Notes: generated by a model not told the origin, from the sequence alone. Counted from the stretch's first letter, positions 42,677-52,589 are shown. The stretch: DNA of 64,000 bases from Segatella copri (GCF_019249655.2 NZ_CP137557.1:3319001-3383000), one strand, 5' to 3'. Program-made: numbers and translations.

Positions 42677-43936
42677 ATGAGAGAATTAATCAAAGAAATA
42701 TGGAGCACGTCGAAGCGCAACAAGCTCCGCACTTCGCTTACGGGATTTGCCGTTGCCTGGGGAATCTTCATGCTGATATTCCTGCTGGGCGCCGGCAACG
42801 GACTGATTAATGCCCAGTTGCAGCAAAGCACCCGATTCCTTGCCAACTCCATGCGAGTATTCCCGGGCGAAACCTCCAAGGCTTACAAGGGACTGAAGGA
42901 AGGCAGAAGCATCACGCTCAACGACAGGGACATCCTCATCAGCAACCAGACCTACGGCCAGTACGTGGATGATGTGGGTGGAAGACTGGAACAGTATAAC
43001 GTGAACATCAACTATGGTGATAATTATGTGGCAAGCCAGTCATTGGTGGGTGTGGCTCCTACACATCCCAAAATCGACAAGACGGAGATGATAGCCGGAC
43101 GATTCATCAACGAAATCGATATGAAGGAGCAGCGCAAGAATGTGGTGCTGAGCCGAAGCCAGGCCAAGGAACTCTGCAAAGACTACCGTTCGCTGGTGGG
43201 CAAGAACGTAAAGATCAGCAACCTCAACTTCCAGGTGGTAGGAATTTACAAGGATGATGAATCGCGCAACAATACCGATGCCTTCATCGCCTACTCCACC
43301 ATAAAGACCATCTATGCCAAGGGCGATGATGCAGGAAGTCTGGAGTTCACCATCAAGAACCTGAAGACCCAGGAGGATAACGAGCAGTTTGAGAAGAACT
43401 ATCGTGCCAGCATCAACAACAACCACCAGGCTGCCCCTGATGACGACCGCACCATCTGGCTCTGGAACCGATACATGGACAATATCCAGATGAACCAGGG
43501 AATCGCCATCATGCAGACGGCACTCTGGATAGTGGGTCTGTTCACCCTGCTGAGCGGCATCGTGGGCGTAAGCAACATCATGCTCATCACCGTGAAGGAG
43601 CGAACCCGAGAGTTTGGTGTAAGAAAAGCCATCGGAGCCAAACCTTGGTCGATACTGAAGCTCATCATCACCGAGAGCATCATCATTACCTCGTTCTTCG
43701 GCTACATCGGAATGGTCTGTGGCGTGGCGGCAAACGAAATCATGGACGCAACCATCGGTCACACCACCGTAGATACCGGACTGTTTAAAGCCGCCATGTT
43801 TGTGAACCCTACGGTGGGCCTCGGCACCTGCATCGGTGCTACCATCGCCATCGTCATCGCAGGCACCATCGCCGGACTCATCCCAGCCATCAAGGCTGCA
43901 AGAATCCGACCGATAGAGGCGCTGAGAGCGGAATAA
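42677..43936 (+). CDS. MacB-like ABC permease 1
   Basis: The protein is 419 aa. The N-terminal transmembrane helix (SLTGFAVAWGIFMLIFLLGAG) is followed by a periplasmic MacB-PCD-type domain (about 40-280) and an FtsX domain with three C-terminal helices (MQTALWIVGLFTLLSGIVGVS, MLITVKERTREFGVRKAIGA). It is a partner of the second permease 16 nt downstream; a heterodimer is likely. The gap before it (42581-42676) holds repeated TTTATAGT words forming an imperfect inverted repeat. Confidence 0.92.
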   Translation: MRELIKEIWSTSKRNKLRTSLTGFAVAWGIFMLIFLLGAGNGLINAQLQQSTRFLANSMRVFPGETSKAYKGLKEGRSITLNDRDILISNQTYGQYVDDVGGRLEQYNVNINYGDNYVASQSLVGVAPTHPKIDKTEMIAGRFINEIDMKEQRKNVVLSRSQAKELCKDYRSLVGKNVKISNLNFQVVGIYKDDESRNNTDAFIAYSTIKTIYAKGDDAGSLEFTIKNLKTQEDNEQFEKNYRASINNNHQAAPDDDRTIWLWNRYMDNIQMNQGIAIMQTALWIVGLFTLLSGIVGVSNIMLITVKERTREFGVRKAIGAKPWSILKLIITESIIITSFFGYIGMVCGVAANEIMDATIGHTTVDTGLFKAAMFVNPTVGLGTCIGATIAIVIAGTIAGLIPAIKAARIRPIEALRAE

Positions 43937-43952
43937 ACTATAAATTATTATT

Positions 43953-45200
43953 ATGCGATTAGATTTAGATACATATAAAGAGATTCTCGATACCATCACG
44001 AGGAACAAGAGCCGCAGTCTGCTCACGGGCTTCGGCGTGTTCTGGGGCGTGTTTATGCTCATCGCCCTGATGGGTGGCGGACAGGGACTGAAGGAGATGC
44101 TGCAGAACAATTTTGCAGGCTTCGCCACCAACACCGCCATCATTTGGGCGCAGAACACCACCAAACCCTACAAGGGATTCAACAAGGGGCGTTCCTGGCA
44201 GATGGAAGAGAAAGACCTGGAGCGACTGCGCCACAGGGTGCCCGAACTCGATGTCATCACCCCGCTGCTTTTCGGAGGCAACAAGTCGGTGGTGTTTGGC
44301 GACAAGAAATTCAGCGGCAGCACGCAGGGCGTGAATCCCGACTACGCCCAGGTTTCCGTGCCTAAAATGTTTTACGGCAGATACATCAACGAGATGGATG
44401 TGCGCCGCCAGCGCAAGGTTTGCGTCATCGGCAAACAGATTTACAAGACCCTCTTCCCCGGCGGCGGTGACCCATGCGGCAAGAGCGTGCGAGTGGATTC
44501 CACCTATTACACGGTGGTGGGTGTAGATTACCGCTCGGGAAATGGCGTGAATTTCGGCGGTAGAGCCGACGAAACCATCACCATTCCGCAAACCGTGCTC
44601 CGCACCGCCTACAATCGCGGAACCGCCATCGACATCATTGCCACCACCGGTAAACCGGGTGTGGTGATGAGCAGCATCGCCCAGCGAATGCGTGAAACCA
44701 TAGCCAGGGCTCACAACATCGACCCTTCAGATGAAAAAGGAATCATGGTGTTCAATACGGAGGTGCTCTTCCAGATGCTCGACAACCTGTTTAAGGGCGT
44801 CAACTTCCTCATCTGGCTGGTAGGTATCGGCACCCTTCTCGCCGGTGCCATCGGAGTTTCCAACATCATGATGGTAACGGTGAAGGAGCGAACCACCGAG
44901 ATAGGCATTCGCCGAGCCATCGGAGCCACGCCGAAGATGATTCTCTCGCAAATCATCTCAGAAAGTATTCTCCTTACCCTGGTGGCAGGCATGAGCGGCA
45001 TCATCTTCGGAGTAGCCATCCTGCAGATGCTGGAGATGGCGAACACCACGGATGGCATTCTCACCGCCCACTTCCAGGTAGATTTCTGGACAGCCATCTC
45101 CTCAGCCATCCTCATCTGCATCCTCGGCGGTCTTGCCGGACTTGCCCCAGCCTGGCGAGCCATGAGCATCAAACCGGTAGATGCAATGAGAGACGAATAA
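43953..45200 (+). CDS. MacB-like ABC permease 2
   Basis: The protein is 415 aa with the same plan: N-terminal helix (LLTGFGVFWGVFMLIALMGGG), a periplasmic domain and an FtsX core (MMVTVKERTTEIGIRRAIGATP). It is similar to permease 1 but not a close duplicate. Both have the KERT-E-G-RKAIGA-type cytoplasmic loop that couples to the ATPase. Substrate unknown. Confidence 0.92.
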   Translation: MRLDLDTYKEILDTITRNKSRSLLTGFGVFWGVFMLIALMGGGQGLKEMLQNNFAGFATNTAIIWAQNTTKPYKGFNKGRSWQMEEKDLERLRHRVPELDVITPLLFGGNKSVVFGDKKFSGSTQGVNPDYAQVSVPKMFYGRYINEMDVRRQRKVCVIGKQIYKTLFPGGGDPCGKSVRVDSTYYTVVGVDYRSGNGVNFGGRADETITIPQTVLRTAYNRGTAIDIIATTGKPGVVMSSIAQRMRETIARAHNIDPSDEKGIMVFNTEVLFQMLDNLFKGVNFLIWLVGIGTLLAGAIGVSNIMMVTVKERTTEIGIRRAIGATPKMILSQIISESILLTLVAGMSGIIFGVAILQMLEMANTTDGILTAHFQVDFWTAISSAILICILGGLAGLAPAWRAMSIKPVDAMRDE

Positions 45201-45223
45201 AAGAAAAATAAGATATAAAAGAT

Positions 45224-46342
45224 ATGAAAAAGTATTCAAAGTTGATAGTTGCGGCGATAGTCGCCTTGATTTTCATCGGAACCTTCGTGTTCCTTTATGA
45301 GAAATCACAGCCTAAGCCTGTGGAATATACCGAGTTTACCCCAAAGATGGGCGATGTGTTGAAAACCACGGTGATTACGGGTAAGATAGAGCCTCGCAAC
45401 GAGGTGAACGTAAAGCCTCAGATTAGTGGTATCATCACCGAAATCTGCAAGCAGGCAGGCGATTTCGTACAGGCAGGCGAGGTAATCGCCAAGGTAAAGG
45501 TGATTCCGGACATGGGACAGCTCAGTTCGGCGCAGGCTCGTGTGCGCCTTGCCGAAATTAACCTGAAGCAGGCACAGGTAAACTATGGTCGCGAGGAACA
45601 GCTCTACAAGAAGCAGCTGGTCAGCGCCGATGAGTTTGATAAGGTAAAACAGTCGTTGCAGCAGGCAAAGGAGGAGAAAGTTGCCGCCCTTGATGCGCTC
45701 GAAGTGGTTCGTGATGGTGTTTCCAAGAGCAACGCCAGCGCCTCTTCCACCCTCATCCGTTCTACCATTTCGGGAATTATCCTCGATATTCCTGTCAAGG
45801 TGGGTAACTCCGTGATTCTCGCCAACACCTTTAATGACGGAACCACCATCGCCAGTGTAGCAAACATGAACGACCTCATCTTCCGTGGCAACATCGACGA
45901 GACCGAGGTCGGCAATCTGGTAGTGGGAATGCCGATGAAGATTACCATCGGAGCGATGCAGGACCTGAAGTTTGATGCCGACCTGGAGTACATTTCACCA
46001 AAGGCTGTAGAGAACAATGGAGCCAACCAGTTTGAGGTAAAGGCAGCCGTCCGCTCAGTAAAGGGCGGCAAGATCCGTTCTGGCTACAGTGCCAACGCCG
46101 AGATAGTATTGGCAAAGGCTAACCACGTGATCACCGTGCCCGAGAGTGCTATCGAGTTCAGCGGCGACAGCACCTTTGTCTATATCGTAAAGGGCAGCGG
46201 CGAGAAGAAGACATACGACCGCAAACAGGTAACCACCGGCTTAAGCGATGGTGTGAACATCGAAATCAAAAAAGGTCTGAGCCTGAAGGACAAGGTAAGA
46301 GGTCCGCAGGTTGTGGCAGACAATAAGGATGATGAAGAATAA
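45224..46342 (+). CDS. Periplasmic adaptor (HlyD/MacA family)
   Basis: The protein is 372 aa. An N-terminal membrane anchor (SKLIVAAIVALIFIGTFVFLY) precedes the barrel and lipoyl halves (KPQISGIITEICKQAGDFVQAG), an alpha-hairpin (SAQARVRLAEINLKQAQVN to about 165) and a beta-barrel domain. It links the permeases to an outer-membrane channel. No TolC-like gene is in the operon, so a channel from elsewhere must be used. It is the last gene before the 56-bp palindrome at 46351. Confidence 0.92.
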   Translation: MKKYSKLIVAAIVALIFIGTFVFLYEKSQPKPVEYTEFTPKMGDVLKTTVITGKIEPRNEVNVKPQISGIITEICKQAGDFVQAGEVIAKVKVIPDMGQLSSAQARVRLAEINLKQAQVNYGREEQLYKKQLVSADEFDKVKQSLQQAKEEKVAALDALEVVRDGVSKSNASASSTLIRSTISGIILDIPVKVGNSVILANTFNDGTTIASVANMNDLIFRGNIDETEVGNLVVGMPMKITIGAMQDLKFDADLEYISPKAVENNGANQFEVKAAVRSVKGGKIRSGYSANAEIVLAKANHVITVPESAIEFSGDSTFVYIVKGSGEKKTYDRKQVTTGLSDGVNIEIKKGLSLKDKVRGPQVVADNKDDEE

Positions 46343-46350
46343 AGCATGAT

Positions 46351-46406
46351 AATATACAAAAAGTTACCCAAAGGTAACTTACCTTAGGGTAACTTTTTGT
46401 GATTAT
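46351..46406. repeat. 56-bp palindromic intergenic repeat, copy 1 (bidirectional terminator)
   Basis: 14-bp stem ACAAAAAGTTACCC (46356-46369)/GGGTAACTTTTTGT (46387-46400) with an inner AAGGTAA/TTACCTT stem. It lies between convergent genes and has T/A runs on both sides, so it can terminate both. The same 56 bp recurs at 49640-49695. Confidence 0.9.
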
Positions 46407-46443
46407 GAGCCTATACTAAAGGTCATCAATGAAGACCGCCGTC

Positions 46444-47211
46444 TCATTTGAAATAGTCAAATAGAAATATCGGGAAAGCATTGAGTACTGCTACTTTGCA
46501 ATCTTCGGTATTCACATACTGCTCTAATTGTGAGTTGAATATTTTGTCTTGAAGTATGTCTTCTTTAGATGCAGGCATCGAATTCTTTCCCTTACATAGA
46601 TAGTTCGCTTTTCCCACATTCATTTCCTTTAAATATTCCCAATTCTGCTTGACTTCCTTCATCTCTTCTTCTGTTGGCTCTCGATGGTCTTTCAGTAGGA
46701 TAAAATCGAAACTGTCATACGCAGAAAAATCGGCAGATACACCTTTGAACTTACTACACTCTGAGCGTGTTACAGAATACGTCCAATAGTTTGCATCGGG
46801 CAACTGCTTAGTATAACGTATAGATTCAACCATCGGATAGTCAATATAAAGCCTACCAAACTCCGTTTCGTTGTTGAATGTTTCAAGCATTTCCTTTACC
46901 TGCCTGTTGATTTCTTCGAGAGATAAATTCCGGTTATGAAAGTCATAGTCGAAGAACAGATAGATTTCAGAAATGTCAGCAGATGCATCAATATCCTTGA
47001 GCGGATTGTCAGCTTGACAGGCAAATTTCTCCATGAGTAAAGACACAATATCTCCATCGCCATCATACTCCTGCAAATCTTTGTATAGTTGATAGATGTT
47101 GTTGTTATAGGAACATACTATCTGCTCATCTCTGTTTGCAAAGTATAATCGCTGGATGGTGCGGAACAAATCCGGCTCCCGTTTTACTCCTTCAAAAACG
47201 AATAGTATCAT
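46444..47211 (-). CDS. TOPRIM-like protein of an ATPase-TOPRIM pair (RloB/AriB-like)
   Basis: The protein is 255 aa. MILFVFEGVKREPDLF has the TOPRIM N-terminal Glu (Glu7), and IYLFFDYDFHN has the D-x-D (Asp88, Asp90). These are the metal-binding elements of TOPRIM nucleases such as those in RloB, OLD-family and PARIS AriB proteins. The rest is not recognised. The start overlaps the ATPase stop by 4 nt. An effector nuclease released or activated by the ATPase is likely (inference). AT-rich compared with the neighbouring operons. Confidence 0.75.
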   Translation of the reverse strand: MILFVFEGVKREPDLFRTIQRLYFANRDEQIVCSYNNNIYQLYKDLQEYDGDGDIVSLLMEKFACQADNPLKDIDASADISEIYLFFDYDFHNRNLSLEEINRQVKEMLETFNNETEFGRLYIDYPMVESIRYTKQLPDANYWTYSVTRSECSKFKGVSADFSAYDSFDFILLKDHREPTEEEMKEVKQNWEYLKEMNVGKANYLCKGKNSMPASKEDILQDKIFNSQLEQYVNTEDCKVAVLNAFPIFLFDYFK

Positions 47212-48308
47212 ACTTCGAATGCATTACCTCTAAACATTTTTTCTATATTATGCCCGAATCTCAACTCTTTTTGGGTGCAGTCGCTCAACGGCTTGATTTT
47301 GTTGTCTTGCAAGATGAAATTGCAGTCTGGGCGAAGCAAGTCGTTGGTCATCAGATAGGTATTGTGTGATGACGTAAAAGCCTGACATGGAAGGGCAAAG
47401 AGAGTCTTGCAAACCTCATAAGAGAGTCTGAAATGATAGAATGCATCAAATTCATCAATGAAAACGAACGATGCATTTGTCATCTGTTTCAGCCAGTAAT
47501 AAAGCAGCATCAGAGATTGAGTACCCGTTGATGCAATCTTATCGAATGGAATGCGACCTAATCCAAATACGCAATACAACTCTTTATCATCATCCTTTGG
47601 CTCCTGAAACTCAAAACTTTGTCCGCTTACCCGATGGATGAAGTCCTCAAAGTCCCGAGTCAGCTGATTCTTGATGATATACTCATCGAGATTAGCCGGA
47701 GCAGTAGCCAACCCCATAAACTCATTTTTTTCAACACTTCTGAACCATAACATTGAGTTTACGAATTGCTGCAGCTTCAGAAGATAATGCTCCTTGGCAA
47801 GAGGATAGGAAGTAAGCAGAAAGTTTACGATGGATACATTGTTGGCGTTATTGGCAAGGTTTGCCTTCACCGCAGAATCCATCGGAAACTCAACATCATC
47901 CAATGTCAAGACAGAATTCTTGTTGCAGAAAATAAGTTTGTTATTCACGACAAGTTCTTCTTCCTCCAGCTTTCCATCAGGCGATTTGCTATATGTATAT
48001 AGTAACGTATCATCCATAAACTTGAAGGCATATTCAAATTTTACGGGGAAGTTCAACTTTCCCGTATATGTAAAGTTATCATAATAGTTCACCTTCTTCC
48101 ACTTCTGTGAAAGATGATTGGTAATGTCGAAGATGGCCATTGCAAAGTTCGACTTGCCAGAACCATTAGGTCCATACACAATGCCATTCTTGATGATACC
48201 ATCTTTAATGGCAAAAGTATTAAACGAATAGTTACTTGGTTTCGACAAATCCCATTCTATGCGATCGGCAAATCCTCTATAGTTCGTTACGGCAAATTTT
48301 ACTAACAT
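47208..48308 (-). CDS. AAA (AAA15/RloA/AriA-like) ATPase
   Basis: The protein is 366 aa from ATG 48308 (MLVKFAVTNYRGFADRIEW, the usual AAA15 beginning). Walker A GPNGSGKS at 46-53; Walker B FVFIDEFDAF with Asp285-Glu286; SSHNTYLMTND resembles the ABC-type H-loop/sensor; the C-terminus FGHNIEKMFRGNAF is typical of the family. Together with the overlapping TOPRIM gene it forms a two-gene module like PARIS (AriA/AriB) or RloAB, systems that detect phage products. A -7 element TATCTTTG is at 48426-48433. Confidence 0.85.
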   Translation of the reverse strand: MLVKFAVTNYRGFADRIEWDLSKPSNYSFNTFAIKDGIIKNGIVYGPNGSGKSNFAMAIFDITNHLSQKWKKVNYYDNFTYTGKLNFPVKFEYAFKFMDDTLLYTYSKSPDGKLEEEELVVNNKLIFCNKNSVLTLDDVEFPMDSAVKANLANNANNVSIVNFLLTSYPLAKEHYLLKLQQFVNSMLWFRSVEKNEFMGLATAPANLDEYIIKNQLTRDFEDFIHRVSGQSFEFQEPKDDDKELYCVFGLGRIPFDKIASTGTQSLMLLYYWLKQMTNASFVFIDEFDAFYHFRLSYEVCKTLFALPCQAFTSSHNTYLMTNDLLRPDCNFILQDNKIKPLSDCTQKELRFGHNIEKMFRGNAFEV

Positions 48309-48425
48309 GGTTCTATATACTTTATTTTTAATTGATAACAATAATGTTGGTGCAAAGCAAACACACTATAAAACTATGAAAACCATCTTTCAATTATTAT
48401 AATGTCAAGTGCAGCTAAGCATTTG

Positions 48426-48433
48426 CAAAGATA
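48426..48433 (-). promoter_or_regulatory. -7 element for the ATPase-TOPRIM pair
   Basis: TATCTTTG on the minus strand about 118 nt before the ATPase start; no TTG at the ideal spacing. A hairpin ATCCGTAA/TTACGGAT at 48449-48469 lies just upstream. The rest of 48309-48566 shows no gene. Confidence 0.45.
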
Positions 48434-48566
48434 TATAAAAAACCAATAATCCGTAATTTTTTTACGGATATTTAAGATAATAATCAAGGGGAGTCTTCTA
48501 TTTGCTCTTGTCCCTTAATTGACAATGCAGAAATCATCAACATTGCCATCATCATAAACAATTATT

Positions 48567-49586
48567 TCATAACTTTATTTTCTTTATTGTTTTTTTATTA
48601 TCAGGGAATAATACTCTAATTACATAAAGTCCCTTTAAAGAATTAGGAAGTTTTACAGACGGCTGATAATTAGAAGAATGATAATAGCATTTCCCATCCA
48701 TACCAAACACTTGAAGTTGCTTCCATTCCATAGGACACAGAATACAGTTTTCTAATACAGTCACTTGATTAACTTCTAGTTGAGAAGATTCTATACCAGA
48801 ATATACTTTCTCAAATACTTTTAGTAGATCTTCTGAAATATATGATCTAGGACTAATCGTATCACTATATAGAGATGTGCCAAAACTATTTCTTGATCTA
48901 AAACATATTTTATGTTCCCAAGAACCTAGATTACTTACATTACTTTTTATATGATACAAATCTTTACCTAGAGTTTCCTTCGGTACTACATAACTCGTTG
49001 TCATAGTACCATACTCAAAATGATCCAACCAATTCAAATCTGTCTCCTCCAATTCCAACTGTTCACAATCTTCTGCTTGAATAACGCAATCATAGTAGCC
49101 ATCAACAAATTCCCAATAATCATAATCGAAAGAAGAATAACTCCAAGAATACTCTTTAACAGATGGCTTAGGGGGTAGTAAATCAAAATACACTCCTAGT
49201 GAATCCTCACAAAGATTCGATTTACTAATAATCCATCCCTTACAATACTTTTTTGTACCAATTACTTTCATTTTGCAATCATAATCCGCCATATTAAAAG
49301 CAAAGCGACTAAAATCGGACACAGAAAAATCAAACTTCTCTACAGGACCAGAACTTCTATACCAGACACCATCACTCAAAGCAAGCGATGATATTACTAT
49401 ACGCCAAGAAGCATCAGAAGCATTCTTGTTGAAACAACTATAACTTTCTGCTTTTAGAACCGGAAGTCCATCCATATACTCCAATTCACCATTATTGCCA
49501 GAGATAACAATATTTTGTGAAAAGATTTGGCTCACACTAAGAAGCATTAAAAATGCTATCAATAATCTTGTTTTCAATACTGCCAT
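48567..49586 (-). CDS. Secreted protein with type IX-like C-terminal domain
   Basis: The protein is 339 aa. The signal peptide ends at QIFSQ (MAVLKTRLLIAFLMLL...). The mature part is rich in Ser, Tyr, Asp and Trp with no recognised enzyme motif. The end, LQVFGMDGKCYYHSS...SLKGLYVIRVLFPDNKKTIKKIKL, has the look of type A sorting domains of the type IX secretion system (Bacteroidetes), so it is probably exported and surface attached. AT-rich like the ATPase-TOPRIM genes. A -7 element TATATTTG lies at 49638-49645, overlapping the second palindrome. Confidence 0.75.
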   Translation of the reverse strand: MAVLKTRLLIAFLMLLSVSQIFSQNIVISGNNGELEYMDGLPVLKAESYSCFNKNASDASWRIVISSLALSDGVWYRSSGPVEKFDFSVSDFSRFAFNMADYDCKMKVIGTKKYCKGWIISKSNLCEDSLGVYFDLLPPKPSVKEYSWSYSSFDYDYWEFVDGYYDCVIQAEDCEQLELEETDLNWLDHFEYGTMTTSYVVPKETLGKDLYHIKSNVSNLGSWEHKICFRSRNSFGTSLYSDTISPRSYISEDLLKVFEKVYSGIESSQLEVNQVTVLENCILCPMEWKQLQVFGMDGKCYYHSSNYQPSVKLPNSLKGLYVIRVLFPDNKKTIKKIKL

Positions 49587-49639
49587 ATTCTTCTAATTAA
49601 ATTCGTTTTACCAGCTTTATTTAATTCTTACCACCTGCA

Positions 49640-49695
49640 AATATACAAAAAGTTACCCAAAGGTAACTTACCTTAGGGTAACTTTTTGTGATTAT
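49640..49695. repeat. 56-bp palindromic intergenic repeat, copy 2
   Basis: Identical to 46351-46406, same hairpin. After 3 nt both are followed by CCTATACTAA, and both later by GGTCATC-ATGAAGACC; in this copy a further 113-nt inverted repeat lies between these words. Confidence 0.9.
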
Positions 49696-49718
49696 TAACC
49701 TATACTAATGGTTAATCA

Positions 49719-49833
49719 GGTCATTAAGGTCAAGGTCATTAAGGGTCATTAAGAACTTTCGTGTTCACATACGATAGATACTTTGTGTTTCCAAAAACCT
49801 TAATGACCCTTAATGACCTTGACCTTAATGACC
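49719..49833. repeat. Long perfect inverted repeat (35-bp arms)
   Basis: Left arm 49719-49753 and right arm 49799-49833 are perfectly complementary, spacer 45 nt. Each arm is itself built from the word GGTCATTAAG repeated three times. No gene lies in 49587-49925, which is otherwise AT-rich sequence with the second palindrome. Confidence 0.9.
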
Positions 49834-49925
49834 TTAATGACCCAGCCTCTAGTGCCAAAAGCCGGTCATCTATGAAGACCAAGGCTGGTCTTAAATGATG
49901 GCAGGCGCCAGCCATCTATGAAGAC

Positions 49926-52589
49926 CTATCGGCCCAGCAGAATCTTCTTGATGTCGTTGAGCTTGTTCAATGCCTCTACCGGGGTTAGGTTGTTGATATC
50001 CAGGCCCAGAATCTCATCACGAATCTGGCTCAACACTGGGTCGTCTAACTGGAAGAAACTCAGCTGAACTCCATCCTTAGGCTCATCCAGATGCTGCACG
50101 TTCGGCTTGCCGGCACCGCCTACCCCAGCATTGTCCTGCTCCAACTGCTTCAGAATATCGTTGGCACGGTTCACGATGCTGCGCGGCATTCCGGCAATCT
50201 CTGCCACATGAATACCGAAGGAGTGCTCGCTGCCGCCCGGCTCCAGCTTGCGCAGGAAAATAACCTTGCCATCCACCTCCTTCACACTCACGTTGAAGTT
50301 CTTGATGCGAGGGAAATTCTTCTCCATCTCGTTCAACTCGTGATAATGAGTGGCAAAAAGCGTGCGAGCCTGCGCCTTCTTGTGCTCATGAAGATATTCC
50401 ACGATAGCCCAGGCTATGGAAATGCCATCGTAGGTGGATGTTCCACGACCCAACTCATCGAAGAGCACCAGCGAACGGGGCGACACATTATTTAATATAT
50501 TGGCAGCCTCCGTCATCTCCACCATAAAGGTTGATTCACCCAGCGAGATGTTATCGCTGGCTCCCACACGGGTGAATATCTTATCCACCAAGCCTACTCG
50601 GGCACTCTCGGCTGGAACAAAGCAACCCACCTGAGCCAACAGCACAATAAGCGCCGTCTGGCGGAGCAAGGCAGATTTACCCGCCATGTTAGGACCCGTA
50701 ATCATCATCACCTGCTGCTTCTCGGTGTCGAGCAACACATCATTTGGCACGTATCGCTCGCCCAGCGGCAACTGGGTTTCAATCACAGGATGGCGGCCCT
50801 GCTTGATGTCCAGCACCTGCGAATCGTCGATAACCGGACGCACATAGTGGTTTTCGTCTGATGCCTTGGCAAACGAGAGCAGACAATCCATGCGGGCGAT
50901 GAGGTTGGCGTTGATCTGAATCTGAGGAATATACTCCTGCATGGCAGCAATCAGTTCGTTGAAGAGCTGCGCCTCCAGAATCAGAATCTTCTCATCGGCT
51001 CCGAGAATCTTCTCCTCGTATTCCTTGAGTTCCTGGGTAATATATCGCTCGGCTTGCGCCAGCGTCTGCTTGCGGATCCACTCCTCAGGCACCTTGTCCT
51101 TGAAGGTGTTGCGCACTTCCAGGTAATAGCCGAACACATTATTGTATCCTACCTTCAGACTGCTGATGCCCGTCTTCTCTATTTCCCGCTCCTGAATCTT
51201 CAGAAGATAATCCTTGCCATGACGGCTGATGGAACGAAGGTCATCGAGTTCTGCGTTATAGCCATCGGCTATCACATCGCCCTTGTTGATAAGCTGAGGC
51301 GGATCGGGCTGAATCTCCCTGGCGATGCGGTCCTTCAGGGTTTCGCAGACGTTGAGCTGCTCGCCGATGCGCTTTAGGGCGTCGTTCTTGGCATGCTGGC
51401 AAGCCACCTTGATAGGCTGGATGGCTTCCAGTGCATTCTTCAGCTGCACCACCTCGCGAGGCGATACTCTGCCCACGGCCACCTTGGAGATGATACGCTC
51501 CAGGTCGCCGATGCGATGAAGCTGGTCGTCGAGAAGCTGACGGAACTCCGGCTCCTTGAAGAAATACTCCACGATGTCGAGGCGCTCGTTGATAGGGCGC
51601 ACATCCTTCAGTGGGAACACCAGCCAGCGGCGGAGCATTCGGCCACCCATTGCCGTTACGGTGCGGTCGATGACGTTGAGCAGAGACAGACCGTCGTCCT
51701 GCATCGGAGCTACCAGCTCCAGACTTCGGATGGTGAATCGGTCCATGCGCACGAACTTATCCTCTTCGATGCGCGAAAGCGCCGTGATATGGTTAATTTG
51801 CGTATGCTGGGTAATCTCCAGATACTGCATGATGGCACCGCTGGCAATGACACCATTCTTGAGATGCTCCACGCCGAAGCCTTTCAGCGACTTGGTCTTG
51901 AAGTGTCCCAGGAGTTTCTGCATCGCCGTCTGCTCGGTGAAAACCCAGTCGTCGAGTTCGAAGGTGCAGTATTTGGTACCGAAGTATTTCTCGAAATCAT
52001 TCTTTCGGGCACGGTCGTAGAGCACCTCTTTCGGCATGAAGTTGCCCATCAGTTTCTCTACATAATCATAGGTTCCCTCGCCGGTGAGGAATTCACCGGT
52101 AGAAATATCGAGGAAGCTTACGCCGCAGGAAGTCTTACCGAAGTGGATGGCAGCCAGGAAGTTGTTTTCCTTATAGTTGAGCACGTTGTCGCCCATCGCC
52201 ACACCCGGGGTAACGAGTTCGGTAATGCCACGCTTCACCATCTTGTCCATCTGGCTCAATCCCTTCTTGCCCTTTATTTCCTGGCGTTTCTTCTTCGGGT
52301 CTTCCAGCTGGTCGCATACGGCAACTCGCTTGCCTGCCCTGATGAGTTTAGGCAGGTAAGTATCGAGTGCATGATGGGGGAAGCCCGCCATCTCGATGCT
52401 GCCCGTAGCTCCGCCGTTGTTTCGGCGGGTAAGGGTAATGCCCAGGATGCGTGAAGCCTCGATAGCATCTTCGCAATAAGTTTCGTAGAAGTCGCCACAG
52501 CGGAAAAGCAGCAATGCCTCGGGATGCTTGGATTTCATCTCGAAGAATTGCCGCATCATCGGCGTAAGACCTTTATTATCGTTTGCCAT
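49926..52589 (-). CDS. mutS: DNA mismatch repair protein MutS
   Basis: The protein is 887 aa. The mismatch-reading motif is in the N-terminus ([16 protein letters not shown]). The clamp and lever regions occupy the middle. The ATPase has [16 protein letters not shown] as Walker A near residue 631, then the [12 protein letters not shown] signature and ATHYHEL. The C-terminal helix-turn-helix ends with [14 protein letters not shown]. It binds mismatches and starts repair. It looks intact, so no hypermutator phenotype is predicted. It is 208 nt after the GH2 gene, across a terminator. Confidence 0.97.
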   Translation of the reverse strand: MANDNKGLTPMMRQFFEMKSKHPEALLLFRCGDFYETYCEDAIEASRILGITLTRRNNGGATGSIEMAGFPHHALDTYLPKLIRAGKRVAVCDQLEDPKKKRQEIKGKKGLSQMDKMVKRGITELVTPGVAMGDNVLNYKENNFLAAIHFGKTSCGVSFLDISTGEFLTGEGTYDYVEKLMGNFMPKEVLYDRARKNDFEKYFGTKYCTFELDDWVFTEQTAMQKLLGHFKTKSLKGFGVEHLKNGVIASGAIMQYLEITQHTQINHITALSRIEEDKFVRMDRFTIRSLELVAPMQDDGLSLLNVIDRTVTAMGGRMLRRWLVFPLKDVRPINERLDIVEYFFKEPEFRQLLDDQLHRIGDLERIISKVAVGRVSPREVVQLKNALEAIQPIKVACQHAKNDALKRIGEQLNVCETLKDRIAREIQPDPPQLINKGDVIADGYNAELDDLRSISRHGKDYLLKIQEREIEKTGISSLKVGYNNVFGYYLEVRNTFKDKVPEEWIRKQTLAQAERYITQELKEYEEKILGADEKILILEAQLFNELIAAMQEYIPQIQINANLIARMDCLLSFAKASDENHYVRPVIDDSQVLDIKQGRHPVIETQLPLGERYVPNDVLLDTEKQQVMMITGPNMAGKSALLRQTALIVLLAQVGCFVPAESARVGLVDKIFTRVGASDNISLGESTFMVEMTEAANILNNVSPRSLVLFDELGRGTSTYDGISIAWAIVEYLHEHKKAQARTLFATHYHELNEMEKNFPRIKNFNVSVKEVDGKVIFLRKLEPGGSEHSFGIHVAEIAGMPRSIVNRANDILKQLEQDNAGVGGAGKPNVQHLDEPKDGVQLSFFQLDDPVLSQIRDEILGLDINNLTPVEALNKLNDIKKILLGR

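Noticed and set aside
43040..44164. 374-codon minus-strand frame across two permease genes
   Set aside because: It crosses the junction of two well supported plus-strand permeases; its composition is that of a shadow frame.
51393..52454. 353-codon plus-strand frame
   Set aside because: Antisense to mutS, histidine- and leucine-rich composition typical of a shadow frame, no start context or motif.
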